DNA from: Lentisphaerota bacterium
Lineage (GTDB): Bacteria > Verrucomicrobiota > Kiritimatiellia > RFP12 > JAAYLN01
Reading direction: 5' to 3'
Assembly: GCA_012521875.1 (NCBI GenBank)
Contig: JAAYLN010000006.1
Coordinates: forward strand, 1 to 44,913
DNA: 44,913 nucleotides
The notes beneath the pieces were generated by a model. It was not told where the DNA came from and ran no database searches. It saw only the letters and a list, made by a program, of their open reading frames with translations. The translations under genes were made by a program, and so were the position numbers. Below, piece after piece: positions 19,131 to 28,372 of this stretch (position 1 is the stretch's first letter; every line of letters begins with the position of its first letter).

Positions 19131-20571
19131 AGTCACCACGCCCCTGCTGACGGATCAGCCCTTCGATCCGCATGAACTGGCTGCCTGGTGCGGCGGAACC
19201 TGGGATGCGCCACCGGAAATCATCCGCGGCGTGATGCACGACAGCCGCGCCATCCGTCCGGGCAACCTCTACGTGGCCCTGCCGGGCGCGACGGTTGATG
19301 GTCATGCCTTCGTGGCGCAGGCCTTGCAGGCGGGCGCTGCCGGTGCGCTGGTGCAGGCCGGCTGGCAGCCGGAAACCGCGGCGGATACATCACGGCACCT
19401 GCTGCGCGTGCCCGCGACGCTACCGGCGCTGATGGATCTCGGCCGAGGCTACCGCCGCGCCGTCGCCCCCTTCATGATCGGCGTCACCGGCAGTGTCGGC
19501 AAGAGCACGGTCAAGGAGTGGACGGCCGCGCTGCTGGCGAGCACCTATCCCACCGCCGCCACCTGCGGCAACTTCAATACCGACATCGGCCTGCCGCTCA
19601 GCCTGCTGCAGATGCCGCGTCAGACCGGGTACGGAGTCTTCGAGCTCGGCATCAGCCATCCCGGCGAGCTGCGTCCGCTCTGCGGCGTGCTGGAGCCCGA
19701 CGCGGCGATTATCAGCATGATCGGCCCGGTGCATCTCGAGTTCTTTGGCAAGATCGAGGCCATTGCCGATGAGAAGGCCGAGCTGCTGCGCGCCGTGCCG
19801 CAGTCGGGATTCGCCGTGCTGGATGCGGATGCACCGCTATTCGACTTCCTGCGGCTGCAGACGCGCGCACGCGTGATCACGGTGAGCCGCGCGGGTGCCG
19901 CGGCCGACTACCAGGCCACGGCGATTGATGCGCGCACGGGGAGTTTCCGCGTGCAGGGTGCGGCCGTGGACGGCGTGATCGAACTGCGGCTCGGCGTTCC
20001 CGGCGAGCACCAGGTGCTAAACGCGTTGCTGGCCGTGGCTGCGGCACGCGCCTGCGATGTACCGTGGGAGGCCATTGCCGAGGCCCTGCCGCGGCTGCCG
20101 CGCATGACCATGCGCTGGGAGCAGAGCGAGTGGCGCGGTGTGACGATTGTCAACGACGCCTACAACGCCAATCCCGTCTCCATGGAGGCCGCCATCAGGA
20201 CCTTCGCACGGGTGGCCGAGGGACACCGGCGGCTGCTGGTGCTGGGCGAAATGCGCGAGTTAGGCGACAATGCGGCGGCCTTCCATGCCGCGAGCGGTAC
20301 CGCCGTGGCGGCCAGCGGATGCGAGGTGCTCATAGCCGTGGGCGCTGCGGGCGCATGGATTGCCGAGGCCGCGCTTGAACACGGTTTTTGCGGAAAGATC
20401 GTGCGGGTGGCGGACGCCGATGCGGCGGGCGAGGCACTGGCCGCACTGGCCGTGCCGGGCGACTGGGTATTGCTGAAGGCCTCCCGCGGCGTGCATCTGG
20501 AGCGGGCGGTGGCACGCTGGCAGCAAGGCGTACCTGCCGAACCGGCGCGGAAGGATGGTGCTACGCCATGA
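19120..20571 (+). CDS. murF: UDP-MurNAc-tripeptide:D-Ala-D-Ala ligase (MurF)
   Basis: Adds the D-Ala-D-Ala dipeptide to complete the cytoplasmic pentapeptide precursor. The 483-residue protein has DSRAIRPGNLYVALPG in the substrate domain, the P-loop GSVGKST (124-130), GNFNTDIGLPLSLL near 150-163 and the C-terminal VNDAYNANPVSM. Size is normal. It overlaps murE by 11 bp and murD by 4 bp. In most dcw clusters mraY lies between murF and murD; here there is no room for it. Confidence 0.94.
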
Positions 20572-21911
20572 AGGATACGGCCAGATTCGTCCATCAGCGC
20601 GCCTGCGTGCTGGGGGGGGGCGTCAGCGGCATCGCCGCGGCACGGCTGCTGGCGCTGCATGGCGGGTGCGTGACACTGCTGGACGCGGCCCCGGAGGCGC
20701 AACTCACACAGGCACGCGAAGCGCTGGCGGGGAGCGGCGTGCTGCTGCGGGGCGGCGTGGGCGAGACGTTGCCGGACGAGCCCTTCACGCTCTGCATCGC
20801 CAGTCCATCGTTCGCGCCGGAGCACCCCTGGCTGCGTGCCTGCGCGGAGCGCGGCATCCCCGTGGCCGGCGAGATGGAGCTGGGCTACGCCTTCTGGCGT
20901 GGCAAACTGCTGGCGGTAACCGGCAGCAAGGGCAAGAGCTCGGTCGTGAAACTCTGTGCCGAGACCCTGACGGCCGCCGGGCTGGAAGCCGTGCCGGCCG
21001 GCAACTACGGCCTGCCGCTGAGCGCCTGCGTGCTGGATCACCCCGCCCTGCCGTGGGCAGTGGTAGAGGTGAGTTCCTTTCAACTGGAGCAGGTGGCGGC
21101 CTTCCGCCCCGATGTGGCGATCCTGCTGAACCTGCAGGCTGACCATCTGGACCGGCACGGTACAATGGAGACCTACGCGCGGCTCAAGTTCCGCCTCTTC
21201 GCGCAGCAGGGTGCCGGCGATCACGCGATGCTGCCGGAGGGGATGGATGTACCGAAGCCGCTGCCGCCCGGACTCGCGGTACAGACCTTCGGCAGCAGTG
21301 GCGATGCCTCGTGGCGCTACACGCCAGGCCGCATCACGGGCGAGGCCGGTGGTACAGCCGTCACACTGGATTTTGCAGGGACCTGGTTCGACAATCCGGT
21401 GCTCGGCAAGGCGGCGTCCGCCGCAGCCGGAGCCTTATGCGCCTGCGGCCTGATGCCCGCGCAGATCGGGGCCGGGCTGGCGGCCTTCCGCCCCCTGCCC
21501 CACCGCATGCAGCGCCTTGGCACGCACAATGGTGTGGTATATATTAACGACTCCAAGGCAACTAGTTTGACAGCACTGGCGGCAGCCCTTAATATGACAC
21601 TTGAACCAGTACGTCTTATCGCGGGCGGGCGCTTGAAAGAGTACGATCTGGACGCGGTAAAAGAGGTGCTGGCATTAAGAGTCAAAAAGGTTTATCTTAT
21701 TGGCGAATCGACCCATGCCCTATTGAAGGCATGGTCGCCGGTGGTTGATTGTGCCGACTGCGGCGACATGGCGAGGGCCGTGGCGCAGGCGGCACTCGAG
21801 GCGGCACCCGGAGAGGCAGTCCTGCTCTCCCCGGGGTGCGCCAGCTTCGACCAGTTTGACGGGTATGCGCAGCGTGGCGACTGTTTCGCCCGCCTGGTGC
21901 AGAGGTTGTAA
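20568..21911 (+). CDS. murD: UDP-MurNAc-L-alanine:D-glutamate ligase (MurD)
   Basis: Adds D-glutamate to UDP-MurNAc-L-Ala. The 447-residue protein starts with a Rossmann-like ACVLGGGVSGIAAARLL, has the P-loop TGSKGKSS (118-125), GNYG (145-148) where GNIG is commoner, VEVSSFQLE, and the C-terminal INDSKATS and LLSPGCASFDQFDGY. The frame is open upstream to 20388, but that reads murF in another phase; the ATG overlapping the murF stop (ATGA) is right. Bases about 21536-21715, inside the C-terminal domain, use more AT-rich codons than the rest of the gene (for example a run TATATATTAACGA), which is unexplained. Confidence 0.94.
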   Translation: MKDTARFVHQRACVLGGGVSGIAAARLLALHGGCVTLLDAAPEAQLTQAREALAGSGVLLRGGVGETLPDEPFTLCIASPSFAPEHPWLRACAERGIPVAGEMELGYAFWRGKLLAVTGSKGKSSVVKLCAETLTAAGLEAVPAGNYGLPLSACVLDHPALPWAVVEVSSFQLEQVAAFRPDVAILLNLQADHLDRHGTMETYARLKFRLFAQQGAGDHAMLPEGMDVPKPLPPGLAVQTFGSSGDASWRYTPGRITGEAGGTAVTLDFAGTWFDNPVLGKAASAAAGALCACGLMPAQIGAGLAAFRPLPHRMQRLGTHNGVVYINDSKATSLTALAAALNMTLEPVRLIAGGRLKEYDLDAVKEVLALRVKKVYLIGESTHALLKAWSPVVDCADCGDMARAVAQAALEAAPGEAVLLSPGCASFDQFDGYAQRGDCFARLVQRL

Positions 21912-21937
21912 AAGACGGCATGACGAGGAAAAGCGAG

Positions 21938-22909
21938 ATGAAGAGCAATGGTTTCACCAGGATTATTTTTGGCGTAGCCGCCGTGATCGGGTTCGGCCTG
22001 GTACAGGGCTGTTCCACGATCCATAGCGGCGGAGAGGCTGAGGACATGCGGTTGCGTCCGATGCCAGAGGCGCTCGAGCCGGCACCGATAGAGGTGGTGC
22101 AACCGGTCGTTATCGAGAGTCCAGTCGCCACTACGCGGCCCGTGACACCCCCCGCGCCAGTGGCGCGTCCCGAACTGACCACCTCCTATACCGTGAAGGC
22201 GGGCGACACCCTCTCCGGCATTGCCTACCGCTACAAGCTGCGCTGGCAGGATGTGGCGGCCGTCAACCCCGGCATCAACCCCAACCGCCTGCTGGTGGGC
22301 GAGGTCATCCAGCTTCCCGGCAAGGTGGATGTCGCCAAGCCCGCCCGTGCGCTCCCCGCCAAGTCCGCGGCCAAGGCAGCCGCCGGCGGCTACACGGTGA
22401 AGGCCGGCGACTCGCTCTCGGTCATCGCCCATCGCCACGGCATCAAGACCGCCGATCTCAAGAAGGCCAACAACCTGACGAGCGACAGCATCTTCGCCGG
22501 CCAGAAGCTGGTCATCCCAGGTGGCAAGACCACCGCGACGGTAAAGTCGCTCACGACGGCGAAGCCCCCGGCGCAGTCGCCCCAGCAGGTTAAGCAGCCG
22601 GCTCCGGTTGCACCGCCCACCCCGACGCTTGACGCGCTCGAGCTGCCGACGCCGGCCGCTCCGGTCATTGAAGCGCCTGCGGCACCCGATGCACCACCGG
22701 TTCCGCCCCTGCCTGCACCGACCGCTGCCAAGCCTGCGGAGACCACCGGTTACCAGACCCACATCGTGGCCAATGGCGAGGATCTATACTCCGTGGCCGT
22801 ACGCTGGTGCGTGAGCCTCGAAGCCCTCAAGGCCGCCAACAACCTGACGAGCCATGAGCTGACACCCGGCACCGTGCTGAAGATCCCGCCGGCACCGACG
22901 GACAACTGA
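21938..22909 (+). CDS. LysM-domain lipoprotein, peptidoglycan-binding
   Basis: A 323-residue exported protein. A signal peptide of about 24 residues ends in GLVQGC, a slightly atypical lipobox with Cys as the predicted lipidated residue. Three LysM domains follow, each beginning with the YTVKAGDTLS-type motif: at roughly residues 85-130, 150-195 and 270-320. They are separated by proline/alanine-rich linkers. LysM binds N-acetylglucosamine chains, so this protein probably tethers the outer or inner membrane to the wall at the septum (role inferred from position between murD and ftsW). There is no peptidase domain. The ATG at 21938 has GAGGA upstream; an ATG at 21920 would add six residues. 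Confidence 0.85.
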   Translation: MKSNGFTRIIFGVAAVIGFGLVQGCSTIHSGGEAEDMRLRPMPEALEPAPIEVVQPVVIESPVATTRPVTPPAPVARPELTTSYTVKAGDTLSGIAYRYKLRWQDVAAVNPGINPNRLLVGEVIQLPGKVDVAKPARALPAKSAAKAAAGGYTVKAGDSLSVIAHRHGIKTADLKKANNLTSDSIFAGQKLVIPGGKTTATVKSLTTAKPPAQSPQQVKQPAPVAPPTPTLDALELPTPAAPVIEAPAAPDAPPVPPLPAPTAAKPAETTGYQTHIVANGEDLYSVAVRWCVSLEALKAANNLTSHELTPGTVLKIPPAPTDN

Positions 22910-22929
22910 TTGACTAGGGAACCTGCGGC

Positions 22930-24057
22930 GTGCGGCGGACTGTCACACTCTTTCTTTGTGCGCTGGCCCTGCTCGTGACCGCAGGCCTCATCCTGGTCTA
23001 TAGCGCCAGCTCGACCTACTACCGGAACAGCCCCAACCATTTTGTGATACGCCAGGGAATCGCCCTGGCGTTGAGCCTGTGCGTGGGTATAGTGGTGGCG
23101 CGGATCGACTACCACTTCTGGTCGCGCCCCTGGGTTTTGACACTTATCACGATCCTGACGCTGGCCGGTCTTTGCGCGGTTTTTCTCTTTCCCGTAGTCA
23201 AGGGCAGCCGCCGGTGGATCGACCTCCGCATCTACAGTGTGCAGCCGAGCGAGTTCGCCAAGATCAGCATCCTGATCGTTCTGTCCACCTGGTTCGACCG
23301 CGTGGGGCCGCGATCATCCAGCTTCCTGCGCGGATTTCTTATCCCGGGGCTGATCGTGGCGGTGATGACGGCTCCCATACTCCTGGCACCCGACCTGGGC
23401 GCGACAGCGGTAATCGTGGTCGTGGCCGCCACGGTCTTTCTGGCGGCAGGCACGCGGCTGAGCTACATGTTCGCCTCCGTGCCGGTGGCAATCGGCGGAT
23501 TGGTGCTCATCCTGCTCAAGGACGCGCACCGCAGGGGGCGCATGATGGACTTTTTGGCCGGACTTTTCGGAAAGGATGGCGCACAGGCGTACCAGACGAT
23601 ACAGTCGCTCAATGCCTTTGTCATCGGCGGCCCCCTCGGCGTGGGGCTCAACAACAGCATCCAGAAGTACCGCTATCTGCCCGAGGCGCATACCGATTTC
23701 ATCTACGCCATCGCCGGCGAGGAGCTGGGCCTGGCTGCCTCGCTCATCATCATCCTGCTCTTCGGCATACTGCTGATCTGCGGCACCCGGATCGCCAGCC
23801 GCGCACCCGACCGCCTCGGGCGCTTCCTGGGACTGGGCCTGACGGTACTGCTCTGCTTCGAGGCGGGCTTCAACATGGGCATGGTCATGGGATGCCTGCC
23901 CACCAAGGGGCTGGCGCTCCCCTTCGTCAGCTACGGCGGCTCAAGCCTGATGGCCTCGATGATCGCCGTCGGGATGCTGCTCAACATCGCCCGGCAGAGC
24001 TTTGTGGCCGAAGCCGAAGCGCCATCCAGCATGCGCAACGCCTTGCAACACATCTGA
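22930..24057 (+). CDS. ftsW: SEDS glycan polymerase FtsW
   Basis: Septal peptidoglycan polymerase acting on lipid II with FtsI. The 375-residue protein is polytopic with family motifs KGSRRWIDL, QPSEFAKIS, APDLGATAVI, EAHTDFIYAIAGEELG (including the conserved Asp thought to be catalytic) and LPTKGLALPFVSYGGSSL. It starts with GTG. It is called FtsW rather than RodA because it lies in the dcw operon with ftsI and because a separate rodA is present at 39965-41170. murG and murC, often next, do not follow. Confidence 0.93.
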   Translation: MRRTVTLFLCALALLVTAGLILVYSASSTYYRNSPNHFVIRQGIALALSLCVGIVVARIDYHFWSRPWVLTLITILTLAGLCAVFLFPVVKGSRRWIDLRIYSVQPSEFAKISILIVLSTWFDRVGPRSSSFLRGFLIPGLIVAVMTAPILLAPDLGATAVIVVVAATVFLAAGTRLSYMFASVPVAIGGLVLILLKDAHRRGRMMDFLAGLFGKDGAQAYQTIQSLNAFVIGGPLGVGLNNSIQKYRYLPEAHTDFIYAIAGEELGLAASLIIILLFGILLICGTRIASRAPDRLGRFLGLGLTVLLCFEAGFNMGMVMGCLPTKGLALPFVSYGGSSLMASMIAVGMLLNIARQSFVAEAEAPSSMRNALQHI

Positions 24058-24088
24058 CAACCTAACCACACTTGATCGGAGATTAACC

Positions 24089-25345
24089 ATGGGCATCAGC
24101 CTCGGACTCGTAGGACTCGGCAGTTTCGGCTCCTGTTTCGCACCGCTCTTCAAGAACCACCCCTGGGTTGACCGCATCGGCCTGTGCGATACCGAGCCGG
24201 ACCGCGTGGCGCGCTTTTTCAAGGATCCCTTCTATGCCGACAAGGTCAGCGAGGCCGACTGCTTCTCGTCGCTCGACGAAATCTGCCGTGCCGATTTCGA
24301 TGCGCTCGTGATCATCACCCAGCCCTGGCTGCACGCGCCACAGTGCATCCAGGCCATGGAGAGCGGCAAGCACGTCTACAGCGCCGTGCCCATCATCAGC
24401 ATCCCCGACGACGACGAGACGCTCGACTGGTGCGACAAGCTGGTGGATACCGTCAAGCGTACCGGACAGCAGTACATGCTGGGCGAGACCACCTACTACC
24501 GTCCGCAGGCGCAGTTCTGCCGCCGCATGGCAAAGTCGGGCAGCTTCGGCGACTTTGTCTACGCCGAGGGCGAGTACTTCCATGACGTCGATAGCGGCTG
24601 CAACCTGCGCCAGGTCAACGCCTCGCGCGCCAACAGCAAGCCCGGACGCGAGTGGCAGGAACTGCGCCAGAAATACATCCGGGTCGGCCATCTCTCGGGC
24701 CCCATGCACTACCCCACCCACTCCACCAGCGGTCCCGTCTGCGTCATGAATGCGCACGCGGTCGAGGTCACGGCCTATGGCTACCGCAACCGCACAAACG
24801 ACCCCTTCTTTGCCGACAGCGCCTTCTCCAACGAGATGGCGCTCTTCCGCATGAGCAACGGCGCGACCGTGCGCATCTGCGAGATGCGCGAGACCCCCGG
24901 ATGTCCCGGCCATGAGAGCGAGACCTTCCGCGTCTTCGGCACCCTGGGCAGTTTCTCCGAGAACCGCTGGTGGAGCATCAAGCGTCCCGACTTTGCGAAT
25001 ATCGATCTCGAGGCACTGCCCAAGCCTGAGTACCGCGCCCTCAAGGAGCAGGAGATGTTCGATCCCCTGCCCCCCGAGGTCGAGCTGGCCTTCAAGCAGG
25101 CGTACAATCCGGAAAAGAGCATGGACGAGCTGCGCGAGAGCGACTTCCACCCCTGGGGCCATGGCGGCTCGCACCCCTATCTGGCCCACGAGTTCGTCTC
25201 GGCCGTGCGCGACAACCGCATTCCGGCAATCAACATCTGGGAATCCGTGCGCTACATGGCCATGGGCATTGCCGCCCACCGCTCCGCGTTGAAAGATGGC
25301 GAGACGCTGCCAGTACCGGACTGGGGCGATGCACCCTCGGCTTAG
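24089..25345 (+). CDS. Gfo/Idh/MocA-family oxidoreductase-like protein
   Basis: A 418-residue NAD(P)-binding protein of the Gfo/Idh/MocA family. The Rossmann motif is G9-L-G11-S-F-G14, followed by an acidic GLCDTEPDR. Where most family members have an E-K-P motif carrying the catalytic lysine, this one reads SGKHVYSAVPI, so the lysine is missing. Either the enzyme uses another residue or it acts on a different kind of substrate, or it is a non-redox relative. The start at 24089 (after GGAGA) is where homology begins; an upstream frame is open to 24002 but runs into ftsW. Location after ftsW suggests co-expression, not a division role. The substrate is unknown, probably a sugar derivative. Confidence 0.82.
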   Translation: MGISLGLVGLGSFGSCFAPLFKNHPWVDRIGLCDTEPDRVARFFKDPFYADKVSEADCFSSLDEICRADFDALVIITQPWLHAPQCIQAMESGKHVYSAVPIISIPDDDETLDWCDKLVDTVKRTGQQYMLGETTYYRPQAQFCRRMAKSGSFGDFVYAEGEYFHDVDSGCNLRQVNASRANSKPGREWQELRQKYIRVGHLSGPMHYPTHSTSGPVCVMNAHAVEVTAYGYRNRTNDPFFADSAFSNEMALFRMSNGATVRICEMRETPGCPGHESETFRVFGTLGSFSENRWWSIKRPDFANIDLEALPKPEYRALKEQEMFDPLPPEVELAFKQAYNPEKSMDELRESDFHPWGHGGSHPYLAHEFVSAVRDNRIPAINIWESVRYMAMGIAAHRSALKDGETLPVPDWGDAPSA

Positions 25346-25361
25346 TGAACCCCCAACTGCC

Positions 25362-25646
25362 ATGCAGGAAATCAAGCTCTTCGTGCTCCAGGGCTGCTCC
25401 TACTGCCACCGGGCACGCGAGATGATCGACGCCATTCTGGCCGAGCATCCCGAGTATGCCAAGGTGCCCCTCACGGTGATTGACGAGTGGCAACAGCCCG
25501 ACATTGCCGACAAGTACGACTACTACTACGTGCCCTCGATCTTCATCGGCGATGAGAAGCTGATGGAAGGCCCGCCCTCCCGCAAGGCCATCGAGGCAGC
25601 CTTCGCCAAGGCCGCCGCCCCGCGGGGCGGCGGCAGTAGGCAGTAG
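25362..25646 (+). CDS. Glutaredoxin/thioredoxin-like protein with a repeat-derived tail
   Basis: A 94-residue thioredoxin-fold protein with a C12-S-Y-C15 redox motif and a likely cis-proline at Pro58 (YYYVPSIFIGD). Small proteins of this kind reduce disulfides or glutathione adducts; the partner is unknown. It begins 16 bp after the oxidoreductase. The last residues (about 83-94, ending APRGGGSRQ) are encoded by the 24-bp GC palindrome at 25611-25634 and the start of the AGTAGGC module, so the tail comes from the dispersed repeat, not from the protein family. The unmodified domain ends near residue 82. Confidence 0.82.
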   Translation: MQEIKLFVLQGCSYCHRAREMIDAILAEHPEYAKVPLTVIDEWQQPDIADKYDYYYVPSIFIGDEKLMEGPPSRKAIEAAFAKAAAPRGGGSRQ

Positions 25647-25718
25647 GCTGTGGCAGTTATTGCGACCACACAGTGGCGCGCAATTTAGAGGGTAAAAGCG
25701 CTGCGCTGCGCCCAGTGG
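25611..25718 (+). repeat. Composite repeat, copy 2: modules A, B and C
   Basis: Palindrome A lies at 25611-25634, inside the end of the glutaredoxin-like gene. AGTAGGC heptamers (B) follow to about 25655. Module C (25656-25718) carries the same hairpin (ATTGCG..CCAC / GTGG..CGCAAT) and the same TTTAGAGGGTAAAAGCGCT stretch as copy 1, but it lacks a short CCTTTCGC segment present there. Confidence 0.85.
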
Positions 25719-25834
25719 CACACCTTGTCTCCACACCTTGTCTCCACACTTTGTCTCCACACCTTGTCTCCACACCTTGTCTCTACACCTTGTCGGTTAC
25801 GCTTCGTCCCGCACTTTGTCCCTACGCTTTGTCG
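25719..25834 (+). repeat. Module D: nine tandem 12-13 bp units
   Basis: Units CACACCTTGTCTC (25719, repeated exactly several times), CACACTTTGTCTC, TACACCTTGTCGG, TTACGCTTCGTCC, a 12-bp CGCACTTTGTCC and CTACGCTTTGTCG. The last three units match the last three of copy 1, while the number of CACACCTTGTCTC units differs, so the array expands and contracts at its CCTTGTCTC side. Confidence 0.88.
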
Positions 25835-25863
25835 ATTGCGACAGGAGAGCTGATGGGTTGATT

Positions 25864-25897
<34 letters not shown>

Positions 25898-25990
25898 AGA
25901 CCTCCGGCACTACCGGAACTGGCGACAGGTATCGACGGGTATCGACAGGTGGCGACATGATCGATGGCCATCTGCGAATGGTGTCCCAAT

Positions 25991-26050
25991 GTGGCGCGGA
26001 CATTCCTGTCTGCGCGGACATGCGAGGGCAGACAGGAATGTCTGCCCCAC
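25991..26050 (+). repeat. Paired REP-like hairpins, copy 1
   Basis: Left hairpin GCGGACA-TTCC-TGTCTGC and right hairpin GCAGACA-GGAA-TGTCTGC, separated by 14 nt between the larger arms; the two 23-bp arms also pair with each other apart from two mismatches. Copies with identical spacing lie at 28811-28870 and 34265-34324. Confidence 0.85.
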
Positions 26051-26099
26051 ACTGCCTGCCGTTTTTAAGCCTTTGCGGCTGTACTGGGACTGCCCGCTA

Positions 26100-26485
26100 A
26101 CTCAACCCCCATCGACCCCGGCCGACCCCCGTCGACCCCCGTCGAAGCTGATTGCCGACGGTGGCGCCCCCACCATCACCATCCTGCCAGAGCCACCCAC
26201 TCAAATCCGCGGACATCTGCGACATATGCGCCTGCAAAGCATGACATCTGCGGTTGAACCAATTCCCCTCTTGGCGTCCTTGGCGTCTTGGCGGTTCAAA
26301 ACATCATCCTCTAACAGCATCTCCCCTTCCGCGCAAATCCGCGAAATCCGTAGCTCTCCCCCTCCGCGCAAATCCGCGTCATCCGTAGCTCAAAAAACCA
26401 GTCGCAGCCACCGCATCGCGCATGATCCCGCGCGCAGCTCCCCAATCACAAATCTAAAATCAAATCCAAAATCTTCCCGCCCACC
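26100..26485 (+). repeat. Gene-free mosaic of short dispersed motifs
   Basis: No gene is supported here. It contains near-repeats of CCCCGTCGACC (about 26101-26145), a CTTGGCG motif at 26270-26297 (one mismatch in 28 to the reverse complement of 28605-28632) and two 27-bp copies of an AATCCGCG-containing motif at 26329-26355 and 26364-26390 that differ at two positions. The last 30 bp before the HNH gene are A-rich and otherwise plain. Confidence 0.65.
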
Positions 26486-26896
26486 CTACTTGTCGGACTC
26501 TTTCTCTTTGCTCTCCCCGTCAGACGGCAGCAGGGCATCCAGCGCGGCGAACTGGTTGAAGATCGAAGGTGCCAGCTCTTCACGCTGGGCTGTGCCACCC
26601 TCGTAGTGACCGGCGAGAAGGTTCTTCTCGTGCTCGTGGTCGTGGCAGTAGATGCAGAGCAACTCCCAGTTGCTACCGTCGGGCGGGTTGTTGTTGTGGT
26701 TGTGATCCCGGTGGTGGACAGTCAGCTCCTTGAGCCGCCGCCCCTCGAATTCGCGTCCGCAACTGGCGCAGACATGCGGCAGCAGCTTGAGCGCGCGCTC
26801 GCGGTAGCCATCGCGCCGCTCCTTCTGCTCGCGCCGCAACTCCGTCGTGATCTGTTCACGGCGTTCCGCATCGGCTGGTGGGCGCGGCCGCCTCAT
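26486..26896 (-). CDS. HNH nuclease, YajD family
   Basis: A 136-residue protein closely resembling E. coli YajD in pattern. It has two zinc-ligand pairs, C43-A-S-C46 and C81-I-Y-C84. Between them are LTVHHRDHNHNNNP and DGSNWELLCIYCHDHEH, which hold the HNH catalytic histidine (His61/His62), asparagine and second histidine. Such proteins are thought to nick or cut DNA; their role in the cell is unclear. The ATG at 26896 overlaps the citrate synthase stop (ATGA). The frame is open to 27037, but those residues are citrate synthase read in another phase. A 30-residue charged leader precedes the conserved part. Confidence 0.87.
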   Translation of the reverse strand: MRRPRPPADAERREQITTELRREQKERRDGYRERALKLLPHVCASCGREFEGRRLKELTVHHRDHNHNNNPPDGSNWELLCIYCHDHEHEKNLLAGHYEGGTAQREELAPSIFNQFAALDALLPSDGESKEKESDK

Positions 26897-28281
26897 GCGC
26901 GGATCCCGCTGGGTGCCGGCCCTATGGGCGCACGCTGCTCGAGCGGAACATAGCTGCGGCGCGGCGCCACGCTCTTGTAGGCCGGACGGATGATCTTGCC
27001 GCGGTTGGCCAGTTCCTCGATGCGGTGGGCGCTCCACCCGACGATCCGCGAGACGCCGAAGAGCGGAGTGTAGAGTTCCGGTGGAATCTCCAGCATCCGG
27101 TAGAGGAAACCCGAGTAGAAGTCGATGTTGGCGCTGACGCCCTTGTAGATCTTGCGATGGCGGCTAACCACCTCGGGAGCCAGACGCTCGACCGTGCGGT
27201 AGAGTTGCATCTCGTCATCCAGTCCCTTCTCATGCGCCAGCCGCTCCACCTGCTCGCGCAGGATCAGCGAGCGCGGGTCGGAGACGGAGTAGACCGCGTG
27301 TCCGACGCCGTAGATCAGCCCCGAGCGGTCGAAGCCCTCGCGGCGGACGAGCAGGTCGAGATAGCCCTCGACATCCTTCTCGTTGCGCCAGTCCTTCACC
27401 GTGCTCTTCAGATCGTCCATCATCCGCACCACCTTGCCGCTGGCACCGCCGTGGCGCGGTCCCTTCAATGCGCAGAGGGCCGCCGTGATGGCGGCGTAGG
27501 TGTCCGTGCCGGTGGAGGTGACGACATGCGTGGTGAAGGAGGAGTTGTTCCCGCCGCCATGCTCGGCGTGCAGCACCAGCGCCAGATCCAGCAACTGGGC
27601 CTCGAGCGGGGTGTAGTGTCCGTTCTTGCGCAGTATGTTGAGGAAGTAGGCGGCGGTGGGGAGGTCGGACGAGGGTTCGCGCAGCACCAGCGTCTTGCCA
27701 TGGTGGCGGTAGACGTAGGCACGGTAGCAGTAGGCCGCCAGCAGCGGAAAGACCGCGATCAGCCGCAGACACTGGCGCAGGACATTGGGAATATCGATGG
27801 CGTCGGGATTGTCGTCCAGCGTATAGAGCGACAGCAGCGACTGCGCCATGGCGTTCATGATGTCGCGGCTGGAGAGCTTGAGGATCGAATCCTGGACGAA
27901 GTCGTTGGGCAGTCCGCGGTTGGAGTAGAGCAGGCGCTCGAAGGAGCCCAGCGCCTCCGCATCCGGCAGTTCGCCGAAGAGCAGCAGGTAGGCGGTCTCC
28001 TCGAAACCGAAGCGTCCCTCCGACAAGAATCCGTTCGCGAGCTCGTTGATCCCGATGCCGCGGTAGATCAGGTTGCCGGGGCCGGTCATGGTGCCGTCTT
28101 CCGCCTCGGTGTTCGCGAGCACATCGCCGATCTCCGTGAGCCCGGCCAGCACGCCCTTGCCGTTCAGATCACGCAGGCCGCGCTTCACGTCGTACATGGA
28201 ATAGAAGGAGGAGTCCACCTGGCAACTGGTCTCGGCCATGGCGGCCAGCGGAGCAATAAGATCGGGATGTTGGGATGTCAT
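26893..28281 (-). CDS. gltA: Citrate synthase
   Basis: Condenses oxaloacetate and acetyl-CoA to citrate, the entry to the TCA cycle. The 462-residue protein has the catalytic residues in family order: His277 in GPRHGGAS, His328 in GVGHAVYS and Asp387 in ANIDFYSG, with PPELYTPLFGVSRIVGW in the C-terminal domain. LVLHAEHGGGN at 236-245 marks it as a divergent class found in some anaerobes and PVC bacteria. A 2-methylcitrate synthase cannot be excluded. The ATG at 28281 is preferred to the longer frame from 28449, because a promoter candidate at 28373-28401 lies between them. The Shine-Dalgarno is weak. Confidence 0.88.
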   Translation of the reverse strand: MTSQHPDLIAPLAAMAETSCQVDSSFYSMYDVKRGLRDLNGKGVLAGLTEIGDVLANTEAEDGTMTGPGNLIYRGIGINELANGFLSEGRFGFEETAYLLLFGELPDAEALGSFERLLYSNRGLPNDFVQDSILKLSSRDIMNAMAQSLLSLYTLDDNPDAIDIPNVLRQCLRLIAVFPLLAAYCYRAYVYRHHGKTLVLREPSSDLPTAAYFLNILRKNGHYTPLEAQLLDLALVLHAEHGGGNNSSFTTHVVTSTGTDTYAAITAALCALKGPRHGGASGKVVRMMDDLKSTVKDWRNEKDVEGYLDLLVRREGFDRSGLIYGVGHAVYSVSDPRSLILREQVERLAHEKGLDDEMQLYRTVERLAPEVVSRHRKIYKGVSANIDFYSGFLYRMLEIPPELYTPLFGVSRIVGWSAHRIEELANRGKIIRPAYKSVAPRRSYVPLEQRAPIGPAPSGIRA

Positions 28282-28372
28282 GGTTCTGTCTGCTTCACGC
28301 GCCGGATGCCGCTGGAAAGAGAGAGCCTGTCCCTCACGCGGCCGACCGGTAGGGGAATTCGCGTAAAAGAGT

